From KLAP211 sp964650085 (GTDB lineage: Bacteria; Patescibacteriota; Dojkabacteria; J137): 16,618 nt of DNA. The notes under the pieces were generated by a model that worked only from the letters and a program-made list of their open reading frames with translations, was not told the origin of the DNA and searched no databases. This document shows positions 1-6,995 of the stretch, in pieces. The stretch covers positions 1-16,618 of the forward strand of contig CAZYSE010000022.1 of NCBI GenBank assembly GCA_964650085.1, given 5' to 3'. The position numbers were made by a program, and so were the translations under genes. How positions within the stretch are numbered: position 1 is the stretch's first letter; every line of letters begins with the position of its first letter.

Positions 1-1386
1 ATAACAGGTAATGGAACTGACCCACTAACATTCACATTTGTAGATGACACTTATGTTCAGACAGTTATGGGTTCATATGCATTAACAAATGGGGATAACA
101 TAACTCAAACGTGGGCAGAAGCAGTTGCTGATAATGAGCAAATATTTATTATTGGTAATGGGGAAGACGAGTTATCTAGAAACACTGCTTTCTACGTTAC
201 TTGGAACGGAGATGTATTCTTCGAACGAGAACTTAGAGCAAATGGAAACGCAGGCTTAATTGGAGATGTTTTATTGTCTGGAGGCGTTGGTGGAGCTGCA
301 AATTGGGCAGATTCTGACTTAACTTTCTGGAAATTAGGAGGTAATCAAACAGATGCACTAGGAGGCAACTACAACATGGGAACCACAGTAAACAACGGCA
401 TTGACTTTACAACAAATAATACTACGAGATTTAGTTTGAATTCAAATGGCGAACTTGATGTATCTGGAATTACTAATGGAGCAGCTTCAACAAACTACGT
501 TTGTACAGATGCCGCTGGATTAATTGTTGTTCAAGCTGGTGTGTGTAACGTTTCTTCTGCTAGATACAAGAGTAATGTTACTGACTTAACTAGTGGATTA
601 TCTACAGTTATGGGATTACGACCAGTTCAATTTACAAAAAACAGCGACGGATCACAGAGCTTAGGATTTATCGCAGAAGAAGTAAATGCAGTCGATCCAA
701 GATTAGCATTCTCTAGAGATGGACAAATCGAAGGAGTTAACTATGAATTAATGTCAGCAGTTCTAACTGATGCAGTTCAAACACAAGAAGGCAGGTTACA
801 GGATGTAGAAGTACAGACGGACGAAAATCAGTTAAAAGTAAACGCTGTTGAAGCTAGCTTAAATACTTTGAGCGGAGTACCAACAGACCTACAAGGAATA
901 CGAAATACAATTCTAGACTTACAAAATGGACAGTCTGGCTTACAACAGACAGTAACAGATATTCAAAACGCACTAGCAGTATTTAGTACATACGAAAACA
1001 GATTAGCGACAATTGAAACAACTCTAGTTGATGTAGACGCAAGAATCGCAGCATTAGAAGGAAGCATTTCATTATTACAAGGTGGAAGTATCGACCTAAG
1101 CAATCTAAGTGTAGGTAACTTGATAGCTTCAGGTAATGTTAGAGTATTAGGAAAATTAAGCGTTTCTGCAGATACAGCAGGAGTTGCTACAATCCCAGCT
1201 GGATTAACAACCGTTACTGTAACATTCTCTACTCCATTCGATTCAATTCCAGTAGTAACAGCTTCACCGATCGGTCAACGAGTTGATTATTTTGTAGCAA
1301 ACATTACCGCAAATTCTTTTGATATAACATTAGAAGCGCCATTAGCTGTTGATGTTGAATTTAACTGGATCTCACTAGGCAGATAG
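1..1386 (+). CDS. S74 fibre-like surface protein, C-terminal part (5'-truncated by window edge)
   Basis: The reading frame is open from the first base, so the ATG at 67 is probably internal and the true start lies outside the window. About 461 residues are visible. A beta-rich shaft comes first. A peptidase_S74 (endosialidase-type intramolecular chaperone) domain begins at codon 185 with the sequence SSARYKSN; Ser185 and Lys190 have the five-residue spacing of the Ser-Lys dyad known for self-cleavage in this family, but the usual Asp after the Ser is a Ser here. The domain continues through a GFIAEEV motif. A Cys pair (C-x13-C) sits just before the cleavage site. A heptad-rich coiled coil follows (about codons 255-355). 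The last 80 residues form a beta-rich domain, ending in FNWISLGR, that resembles the C-terminus of the giant protein at 9520-14583. Role inferred: trimeric cell-surface fibre. The anchor is not visible. Confidence 0.88.
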   Translation: MTGNGTDPLTFTFVDDTYVQTVMGSYALTNGDNITQTWAEAVADNEQIFIIGNGEDELSRNTAFYVTWNGDVFFERELRANGNAGLIGDVLLSGGVGGAANWADSDLTFWKLGGNQTDALGGNYNMGTTVNNGIDFTTNNTTRFSLNSNGELDVSGITNGAASTNYVCTDAAGLIVVQAGVCNVSSARYKSNVTDLTSGLSTVMGLRPVQFTKNSDGSQSLGFIAEEVNAVDPRLAFSRDGQIEGVNYELMSAVLTDAVQTQEGRLQDVEVQTDENQLKVNAVEASLNTLSGVPTDLQGIRNTILDLQNGQSGLQQTVTDIQNALAVFSTYENRLATIETTLVDVDARIAALEGSISLLQGGSIDLSNLSVGNLIASGNVRVLGKLSVSADTAGVATIPAGLTTVTVTFSTPFDSIPVVTASPIGQRVDYFVANITANSFDITLEAPLAVDVEFNWISLGR

Positions 1387-1389
1387 ACT

Positions 1390-1418
1390 TTTATCCGTCA
1401 TAAAGATTGAGGTATAAT
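1390..1418 (+). promoter_or_regulatory. Candidate sigma70-type promoter for the 1441 glycosyltransferase
   Basis: A perfect -10 box TATAAT lies at 1413-1418, 22 bases before the ATG at 1441. Seventeen bases upstream is TTTATC (1390-1395), a poor -35 match. It sits in the 54-base gap after the fibre gene, which has no terminator-like hairpin, so read-through is also possible. Confidence 0.5.
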
Positions 1419-1440
1419 CAAAATAATTTTCAAACAAAAT

Positions 1441-2775
1441 ATGAAATTCCATTTCAGACATTTTCTTATCCTAGTACTTTTTGTTCTTGTTGCAGGTTCA
1501 TTTGCTTTGAAGGCATTTGGCTCAAATTGGTCACCGATCTCTTCAGATGGTTGGGGATATTACGTATATTTACCTTCAATTTTTCATTATAGTGATGCAA
1601 CAGGTAACGCTTTAATCGAGGATCTTCCTGAGCGTTGGGATAATGAAGCAGCTGGTAGATTGGTGCCTCAACCTAACGGTAATTACTTAAATCAATACCC
1701 CATTGGAGTAGCACTATTGGTTACTCCTTTTTATCTTGCAGGTACTGTAATTAATAATGTATTTTTTCAAGGAAGTTTTGATCAATACTCAGGACCTTTT
1801 CAGTTAATGGTTTTAATTGCAGGAATGTGCGCGGCCCTTATTGGGTTTTATTTTTTGTGGAAAACTTTAATACGTAGATTTTCGGAAAAAGTTACGTTCA
1901 TTTCTCTTGGGCTCATCCTTTTTGCTACAAACATAATCCACTACTCTACTTACGACGTTTCTTTCAGTCATGTATTTAGTTTTGCGTTATTCGCTTACCT
2001 ACTCTATCTTCTCGATGATTTTACGTTAGATAAGAAGAACTTTGGATACTTTATAAGATTAGGACTAACATTTGGGTTGATAGTTACAGTAAGACAAACA
2101 AACATTATTACGGCTTTATTGTTCCTTCCAATGTTTTATAAGATGTTCAACAACTTTGGAGTTAAAAGAGTTATAAAAGAATACAGGAAGCTATTACTCG
2201 CAATGTTTATTACAACATTTCTTGTTTTCTTTATTCAGATGCTCTACTGGAAAATTAACATGGACAGTTGGTTGGTATTCTCTTACCAAGGTTCATATTT
2301 CGACTTTCTTCATCCAGAATTTTGGAATGTGCTATTCAGCTTTAGAAAAGGTCTATTCTTGTGGACTCCAATCTTATTAATTACACTCCCAGGGATTTAC
2401 TTGATGTTCCGGAACAAAGACAAATTTAGGTTCATTATTCCACTATTATTACTATCTCAATTGTATATAGTGGCTTCTTGGTGGGCGTGGTCATTCGGAT
2501 TCGCTTTTGGACACAGAGGATTCACAGAATATTTGATTATTTTTGCTATTCCGTTCGCCTATGCAATTAAATACATTCTTTCAAGGCGAAAAGCAATTCA
2601 GTATGCTTTCTTTATCTTGTTCGCATTCTTTATAATACTAAACATGAATTCTATGCAACAGTACTGGCGAGGTATCCTTAATCCAGACGGTATGACTGCA
2701 GAAAGTTACGGTCAAATATTTATGAAGCTTTGCCTCGAAGCAATTCCAGGTCAGGGTTGCCCAGCGGTTAGATAA
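1441..2775 (+). CDS. GT-C family membrane glycosyltransferase (ArnT/PMT-like)
   Basis: This 444-aa polytopic membrane protein has about ten hydrophobic segments. An N-terminal membrane helix (residues 8-26) leads into an outer loop containing SSDGWGYY, where Asp36 is in the place of the catalytic acidic residue of GT-C enzymes. The motif NGNYLNQYPIG follows around residue 80. Further motifs are GLFLWTP and SWWAWSFGFAFGHRGF. All four are matched in the second glycosyltransferase at 3141-4805, so the two are distant paralogues. GT-C enzymes transfer a sugar from a polyprenyl-phosphate donor on the outer face of the membrane; the acceptor here is unknown. The ATG at 1441 gives an N-terminus that runs straight into the first helix. 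There is no Shine-Dalgarno sequence. It lies 6 bases before the next gene and is probably co-transcribed with it. Family is confident; sugar and target are not. Confidence 0.85.
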   Translation: MKFHFRHFLILVLFVLVAGSFALKAFGSNWSPISSDGWGYYVYLPSIFHYSDATGNALIEDLPERWDNEAAGRLVPQPNGNYLNQYPIGVALLVTPFYLAGTVINNVFFQGSFDQYSGPFQLMVLIAGMCAALIGFYFLWKTLIRRFSEKVTFISLGLILFATNIIHYSTYDVSFSHVFSFALFAYLLYLLDDFTLDKKNFGYFIRLGLTFGLIVTVRQTNIITALLFLPMFYKMFNNFGVKRVIKEYRKLLLAMFITTFLVFFIQMLYWKINMDSWLVFSYQGSYFDFLHPEFWNVLFSFRKGLFLWTPILLITLPGIYLMFRNKDKFRFIIPLLLLSQLYIVASWWAWSFGFAFGHRGFTEYLIIFAIPFAYAIKYILSRRKAIQYAFFILFAFFIILNMNSMQQYWRGILNPDGMTAESYGQIFMKLCLEAIPGQGCPAVR

Positions 2776-2780
2776 GTAAT

Positions 2781-3137
2781 ATGGACTCCAGAAAAGGAAT
2801 AGAACACGAAAGCTTACTTAGAGGTGCTCATTCCGACAATGCAAATATCGGTGGAGCCGGAAGTATTCACGCGGTTATTAGGCAGTACTGTACTCCAGAA
2901 CAGATTGATGGTGCAGATTATACATTAACTGCAAAATTTTCCTCACTGGCCTATGTTGCTAAAGTACTAAGCGAGTCTATGAGACATGTAAATATTCTAA
3001 AAGATTACTATCCTCTGCTTTTCAAAAAATTAAAAGCTTTTGCTGATGCAAACGAACTCACAGTGATTCAACTTTTAGAATACATTGTAGAAGGTAGATA
3101 CGATCTTCAGCAAGATATATTTCCTGTGGAAATTTAG
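2781..3137 (+). CDS. Hypothetical protein, 118 aa
   Basis: I do not recognise this protein. It is soluble, without a signal peptide or membrane segment, and has one cysteine (in RQYCTPEQ). The N-terminal 35 residues are rich in Gly, Ser and His and look flexible. The rest looks mostly helical, with a central segment around SSLAYVAKVLSESM and a C-terminal part around ALKAFADANELTV-like helix sequence and an acidic end. It starts 5 bases after the stop of the membrane glycosyltransferase, which suggests one transcript. It ends only 3 bases from the stop of the convergent gene at 3141, so neither gene has room for its own terminator outside coding sequence. Base composition is like its neighbours. 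Gene call is supported by tight spacing and a full-length open frame only. Confidence 0.65.
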   Translation: MDSRKGIEHESLLRGAHSDNANIGGAGSIHAVIRQYCTPEQIDGADYTLTAKFSSLAYVAKVLSESMRHVNILKDYYPLLFKKLKAFADANELTVIQLLEYIVEGRYDLQQDIFPVEI

Positions 3138-3140
3138 CGT

Positions 3141-4805
3141 CTATTTGAGTTTTCTGTTGATTAAATTAACTCGGGACGAACTAGTTAATCCCACCCTAAA
3201 GTGTGCATTCACATCCGTTAAGCTTAGTATTTTGTCGGAGATCTTAACTTTGACTTGTTCAGACATACAAACTTGGGAGCAATCAATGTTAATTTCAGCT
3301 GTTCCTGGTGAAATATCTTTAACTTCATAAAGTTGATCTTTGAATTCAAAAATTAACTCAAGATCAGAAGGGAAAATCCCTTTAGTATTCGGTTCTAGAA
3401 ATATTGTAATTATGCTGTCGGTGGCTTCTGCTTTTACTAGCGGGTCTGTTTGTCCAATCGCCAATAGAAGTAGGCTTCTACCACCATTAAAGCTTCGTAA
3501 TAATAAGCTTGCGTAGTCAGTAGATACTCCTAGCCTGTTCACTGCAGAAGTATGATAATTAAGAATATCAAACGGAGTAAATCGTTCCTCTTTAATTATT
3601 ATGGTTCCTGAAACTTCGGTATCGGTATCATGAATTGTCTGGACAGGCGTTACACGATATAACAGTTGAACAATTAGGCTGAATACAGTTAGGCAGAGCA
3701 CAAAAAATGTAGTAGACCACAGTACTATATGTTTTGAACGATTTGAGCTTAAGAATTTTGCAATTCCAAGCGCAAAAATCGGTGAGAGTACGATAAAAAA
3801 TCTCTGTCCCAAAGAATCACCACCCCACCAGTTTGGCCAGAAGTTATAGAGGATTAGGAATAAGAGGTAGGCCGCAGATCCGAGTTTATAAATAGGTTGG
3901 CTATTTTTAACCGCAAAATAAAATATGCTAACAGAAGCAATAATAATCAGTGGCGACCAAATAAATAGACCACGTATATCTGAGAAGAGGATATTTATTA
4001 AACTGAAATTACTAAGCGAGAATTGTTCTGAGTTATGACCAAACATGAAGGGAGAGCCAAAGGATACAAAATTGTAGTAAAAGAATGCAATTGCAAATGG
4101 CAACCCGGCTAAGGCAATGTACAGACCAGACTTAATTCGATGCTTATAAATTATGTAAAATACAAATGGAAGTGTTAACACAATATCTGCTGGTCTTGTC
4201 ACCGTTAATAAACCGATTGCAAGCCCAAATCCAAGCCAGTTTCGGCGTATTGGGCTTTGAAGCGTACATAAAAACAAGTATAAAACTAAAGTAAAAGAGA
4301 ATAATTCATTAATGTGAGCATAGCTCGAAAAGTAATACAAATTTGAAAAAATATACATCGAAATGTATACAGCTAAAACAGAGAACATTGAGTTTCTATT
4401 TGAAAACCCAAGTTTCTGCAGAATTTTGTATGTTAATACGACTGACGCAAAAAGTACCAAAGTAGCTGTTAGTAGAATAGCAATTCCATCGTTTAAAGAA
4501 TGACCGTTGAAGGCTTCATAGTAGTTGTCTGGCGAATCAATTAACTTAGAAAAAGTAAGTCCAGGAAGCCAGAATATGCTACTTCCGAATGGATAGTCAG
4601 TTGAGTAATTACCTCGAGCATCTTTGTTTACTGCATGCCCTGTATATTCGAAATAGCTCGGTTCATCTTGTGTAACTAATTGTCCTTTAGTAGATAGTGT
4701 TTTTGCAGTGTGGTAGTAACCATAGCCATCACCGAATATGAATGGAGATCCGTTAATAAAAACTGAGGAAAGTAAAATTATGAAGATAAACACCCATTTA
4801 ATCAT
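3141..4805 (-). CDS. GT-C family membrane glycosyltransferase with C-terminal beta-rich domain
   Basis: This 554-aa protein has an N-terminal membrane helix, then FGDGYGYYHTAKTL with Asp26 as the likely catalytic acid, then GNYSTDYPFG, and about ten further membrane segments. RGLFIWSPL and WWGGDSLGQRFF correspond to motifs in the gene at 1441-2775. After the last membrane segment (near residue 395) there is a tail of about 150 residues, beta-rich, with two close cysteines (CSQVC), absent from the paralogue; it probably lies outside the cell. Known family role: transfer of a sugar from a lipid-phosphate donor. The acceptor is not known. The start overlaps the stop of the upstream DUF1295 gene by 8 bases (ATGATTAA), so the two are translationally coupled. 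No Shine-Dalgarno sequence is seen. Confidence 0.87.
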   Translation of the reverse strand: MIKWVFIFIILLSSVFINGSPFIFGDGYGYYHTAKTLSTKGQLVTQDEPSYFEYTGHAVNKDARGNYSTDYPFGSSIFWLPGLTFSKLIDSPDNYYEAFNGHSLNDGIAILLTATLVLFASVVLTYKILQKLGFSNRNSMFSVLAVYISMYIFSNLYYFSSYAHINELFSFTLVLYLFLCTLQSPIRRNWLGFGLAIGLLTVTRPADIVLTLPFVFYIIYKHRIKSGLYIALAGLPFAIAFFYYNFVSFGSPFMFGHNSEQFSLSNFSLINILFSDIRGLFIWSPLIIIASVSIFYFAVKNSQPIYKLGSAAYLLFLILYNFWPNWWGGDSLGQRFFIVLSPIFALGIAKFLSSNRSKHIVLWSTTFFVLCLTVFSLIVQLLYRVTPVQTIHDTDTEVSGTIIIKEERFTPFDILNYHTSAVNRLGVSTDYASLLLRSFNGGRSLLLLAIGQTDPLVKAEATDSIITIFLEPNTKGIFPSDLELIFEFKDQLYEVKDISPGTAEINIDCSQVCMSEQVKVKISDKILSLTDVNAHFRVGLTSSSRVNLINRKLK

Positions 4806-5553
4806 AATTTATTTTGGGTAACAGTACTCCAGTGTTTTCGGCATATTTTTGATACTCCTCATTGCCTTTATACGTCTCCTCAATTGTAGGTATTCCAGTT
4901 ACGAATATTAGTAAGAATGTTATGTAGATAGGGCTAAAAATCGTAAATAACTCTGCTCCTACCAGGTTTGAGGATGCAAATATGAACAATCCCCACCAGC
5001 ATAAAATCTCTCCAAGGTAGTTAGGATGTCGAGAATACTTCCAAACTCCTTTCTTTATAAACTTGCCATCATTCTTGGGATTATTTTTAAAAATATACTT
5101 TTGATAATCGGCTATTGTCTCTAAAACTAGTCCGAAAATCCATAAACCAATACCAACAAATGCTAGAGTCACTAATGCGTTAGGCTTATCTTTTGAAATG
5201 AAGACTGCAATTGGAGAAATTATTATTGCTACGCTTACAGCTTGTAGAAACCAAAATTTAAAGAAGCTCCAGAAATTCTCTCTTACACCATCAAAACGTT
5301 TGTCTCTTTTCATCTTATTTATCCTTATAAAGAGAAATCCTGCTAACCTAACTGCCCATGCAACTACCATAGATGTCGCTATGAGGTTAATGACCGAGTA
5401 TTCGCCTTTAGCTATAAGTACAGTTAGAACTACTGCAATGAAGGAAAGTCCATAAGAAAGGTCGGTAACTTTGTCTGTCTTGTATTTCGCTGCAAAGAAG
5501 AATAATACAAAGTTTACTAATATTGATACGCTCAGTGTTAAAAGTATTACCAT
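4798..5553 (-). CDS. DUF1295 / steroid 5-alpha-reductase-like membrane protein
   Basis: This 251-aa protein has about six or seven membrane segments and the signature KYSRHPNYLGE around Arg175-His176-Pro177, followed by a Trp-rich helix (ILCWWGLFIF). This signature is typical of DUF1295 proteins and is related to the C-terminal part of steroid 5-alpha-reductases and isoprenylcysteine methyltransferases, where the region helps bind NAD(P)H or S-adenosylmethionine. The length fits DUF1295. Actual substrate is unknown; a lipid or polyprenol is plausible because the next gene, overlapping by 8 bases, encodes an enzyme that should use a polyprenyl-phosphate donor. Upstream on the minus strand a TATGAT lies only 5 bases before the ATG; if it is a true -10 box, the message would be almost leaderless, but no good -35 accompanies it. 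Confidence 0.85.
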   Translation of the reverse strand: MVILLTLSVSILVNFVLFFFAAKYKTDKVTDLSYGLSFIAVVLTVLIAKGEYSVINLIATSMVVAWAVRLAGFLFIRINKMKRDKRFDGVRENFWSFFKFWFLQAVSVAIIISPIAVFISKDKPNALVTLAFVGIGLWIFGLVLETIADYQKYIFKNNPKNDGKFIKKGVWKYSRHPNYLGEILCWWGLFIFASSNLVGAELFTIFSPIYITFLLIFVTGIPTIEETYKGNEEYQKYAENTGVLLPKINYD

Positions 5554-5629
5554 ACAAAATCATACCATGGTTAAGCTTCGCTCACCATGAATTAATAGTC
5601 CTACTGACTACTGCCAGATAGATAGAATT

Positions 5630-5645
5630 ACCGTTGTAAAACGGT
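5630..5645. repeat. Perfect short hairpin
   Basis: ACCGTT and AACGGT form a perfect 6-bp stem around a GTAA loop. It lies in the gene-free stretch between the DUF1295 gene and the cold-shock gene, next to the larger palindromic element. It has no T-run on either side, so it is not a typical terminator. Confidence 0.5.
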
Positions 5646-5673
5646 ATCGACGATCAATGTCAACTAACGCTGG

Positions 5674-5861
5674 TCCCGATTTTCAGCGGGAATTCACCCA
5701 ATCCATAACGCAGGTTTCCTGCCCAAGTGCAAAATTTATTACCCAACGTCATCCTTACGAAAGTGAGGATCTCTGTCTGACAAAGTATTACGTTAATAGA
5801 TCCTCGCATACGCAAGGATGACGTAATGCCTAAAACCAAGGAACTAATGCAGGAAACCTGC
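5674..5861. repeat. Nested palindromic element (MITE/REP-like)
   Basis: The element is built from nested inverted repeats. Outer arms GCAGGTTTCCTGC (5710-5722) and GCAGGAAACCTGC (5849-5861) are exact reverse complements. Inner arms at 5747-5772 and 5798-5823 match in 22 of 26 positions when inverted. Each inner arm is itself a hairpin: in the left one ATCCTTAC and GTGAGGAT pair around a GAAA loop, and the right one is similar with one mismatch. A further small hairpin (TCCCG/CGGGA) is at 5674-5691. The overall plan resembles small palindromic dispersed elements seen in many bacterial genomes. No transposase is present. The open frame across it on the minus strand is an artefact of the palindrome. 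Confidence 0.75.
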
Positions 5862-5890
5862 ATATGCTACGCTCTCTATACTCAATTATA

Positions 5891-5927
5891 AACCAAAAGA
5901 AAAGGGATTCCGTTGCCGGAACCCCTT
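5891..5927 (-). terminator. Rho-independent terminator of the cold-shock gene
   Basis: On the minus strand, AAAGGGGTTCCG pairs with CGGAATCCCTTT (5927-5901, one G-T pair) around a short loop, followed by TTTTCTTTTGG. It begins 21 bases after the stop codon of the cold-shock gene. This is the clearest terminator in the window. Confidence 0.85.
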
Positions 5928-5947
5928 TATCAAAGTCAAAGTTACTA

Positions 5948-6256
5948 TTAAGCAGCTTCTTCCATGTCTTCTTCTTCAGTATCAACTGAGAAATCAGGAG
6001 CTAATACTTCTGACTCTTCGTTTGATCCTTCCTCAGATTCTCCGCCAACAGCGTCAGCTGATGTAACGTTGATTGCTTTTGGACCTCTGTCTCCGTCTAC
6101 TACTTCGAAAGTAACTACGTTATCTTTCTCTGGTACTGACTGACCCCAGCTTTTATCTAAACCTGTGATGTGGAAGAATACTTCCTGTCCATCATCAGCT
6201 TTAATGAATCCATAACCCTTTTCATGATTATAGTGTTTTACTTTACCTTGTTGCAT
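5948..6256 (-). CDS. Cold-shock domain protein with acidic C-terminal tail
   Basis: The first 70 or so residues form a cold-shock (OB-fold) domain that binds single-stranded RNA or DNA. RNP1 is KGYGFI (residues 13-18) and RNP2 is VFFHI (26-30); the aromatic residues that stack on bases are present. GDRGPKAINV closes the domain. Typical CspA-family proteins end here at 65-70 residues, but this one continues for about 30 residues with a low-complexity acidic tail rich in Glu, Asp and Ser. The tail could tune nucleic-acid binding or mediate protein contacts, which is inference. The gene is monocistronic: it has its own extended -10 promoter and a strong terminator. Likely role: RNA chaperone. 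Whether it is cold-inducible cannot be told; the leader is only about 20 bases, unlike the long leader of E. coli cspA. Confidence 0.93.
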   Translation of the reverse strand: MQQGKVKHYNHEKGYGFIKADDGQEVFFHITGLDKSWGQSVPEKDNVVTFEVVDGDRGPKAINVTSADAVGGESEEGSNEESEVLAPDFSVDTEEEDMEEAA

Positions 6257-6284
6257 ATTAGATTAAAAATAAATAATTACCCTT

Positions 6285-6293
6285 ATTATAACA
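6285..6293 (-). promoter_or_regulatory. Extended -10 promoter of the cold-shock gene
   Basis: On the minus strand the sequence TGTTATAAT carries a perfect TATAAT (6290-6285) preceded by the TG of an extended -10. No convincing -35 lies 16-18 bases upstream. The predicted start of transcription leaves a leader of about 20 bases before the ATG at 6256. Confidence 0.65.
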
Positions 6294-6364
6294 GAAAATG
6301 AACAAAGTAAACCAAAAAAATGAAATTTCTTATATTAGGCGGATTACCCAGAAATCTTTACCCA

Positions 6365-6622
6365 CTATATTTTACCTAAAATATTTATTACTAAAACAAA
6401 AGCACCTATAGTAGCAAAAATTGAGGCACTCCAATAGCTTACGTTTTCCCTTCCTTCTCCTCTGTTTAACATTTTTGATACCTTTGGGGATAGGCTCAAA
6501 AAACTCAAGCCAAAAGAAAAAAGCGATACACCAAAGTAAACTTCTCGGATCAAAATATTTGTAAACCCTAGAATGAGAAATACAAAGCTCATAATCATGT
6601 AGAAATCAGATTCTCTTTTCAT
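6365..6622 (-). CDS. Small membrane protein, 85 aa
   Basis: I do not recognise a family. The protein has three hydrophobic segments: about residues 9-25, 28-45 and 64-83, with a basic loop between the last two (KVSKMLNRGEGR). There is a short basic N-terminus (MKRESD). It stands alone between the cold-shock gene and the long gap with heptamer repeats, with 108 bases on one side and 373 on the other, and shows no Shine-Dalgarno sequence. The hydrophobic pattern and charge distribution are those of a real membrane protein rather than a random frame. No function can be assigned. Confidence 0.6.
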   Translation of the reverse strand: MKRESDFYMIMSFVFLILGFTNILIREVYFGVSLFSFGLSFLSLSPKVSKMLNRGEGRENVSYWSASIFATIGAFVLVINILGKI

Positions 6623-6767
6623 AGGAATTTTGTTTAATAACTAATGAAGGAAAATATTTTGGAAAGTTTTCTACAAGTCTTGAGTGACTGTTTAAATGGA
6701 GTTCGCTTTTAATAAAAGCTTGTATTCGCAGACTGAAATACTAAAAAATATTTTTAGATTTAGCGCT

Positions 6768-6795
6768 TTGATACAGTATAAAATAAAAGTATAAA
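6768..6795 (+). promoter_or_regulatory. Candidate promoter for the flavodoxin-korA operon
   Basis: TTGATA (6768-6773) and TATAAA (6790-6795) each match the consensus at five of six positions and are 16 bases apart. Transcription would start near 6803, giving a leader of about 190 bases that contains the whole heptamer repeat before the flavodoxin start at 6996. Confidence 0.5.
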
Positions 6796-6841
6796 TTTGT
6801 ATATTTTAAGACTGAAAAGCACAATATATGGATAATGAATG

Positions 6842-6939
6842 ATATCCAATATCCAATATCCAATATCCAATATCCTAAATCCTAAATCCTAAATCCTAAA
6901 TCCTAAATCCTAAACCCTAAACCCTATAACCTAAAACCA
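6842..6939. repeat. Heptamer tandem repeat, 14 units
   Basis: Fourteen 7-base units run in strict phase: four ATATCCA, one ATATCCT, five AAATCCT, two AAACCCT, then the degenerate units ATAACCT and AAAACCA. The gradual change from one unit type to the next looks like local slippage and expansion. It lies in the 373-base gene-free stretch 6623-6995, between the promoter candidate and the flavodoxin. I see no other gene in that stretch. A decayed array of the same period precedes korB. Confidence 0.95.
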
Positions 6940-6995
6940 CGTCCGCTTTACTTTCTCTTCTTTTCTCGAGACAATAAGGTAGTTACTAATATTTT

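Noticed and set aside
1407..1592. 61-codon plus-strand frame overlapping the glycosyltransferase start.
   Set aside because: It is out of frame with the conserved DGWGYY region and has Cys- and Phe-rich shadow composition.
5660..5863. Minus-strand 67-codon open frame.
   Set aside because: It lies wholly across the palindromic element, with no protein-like features.
6877..6925. Heptamers AAATCCT/AAACCCT look like plant-type telomere repeats.
   Set aside because: The array is internal, short and graded into other heptamers, and all surrounding genes are bacterial. It is better explained as a bacterial microsatellite.
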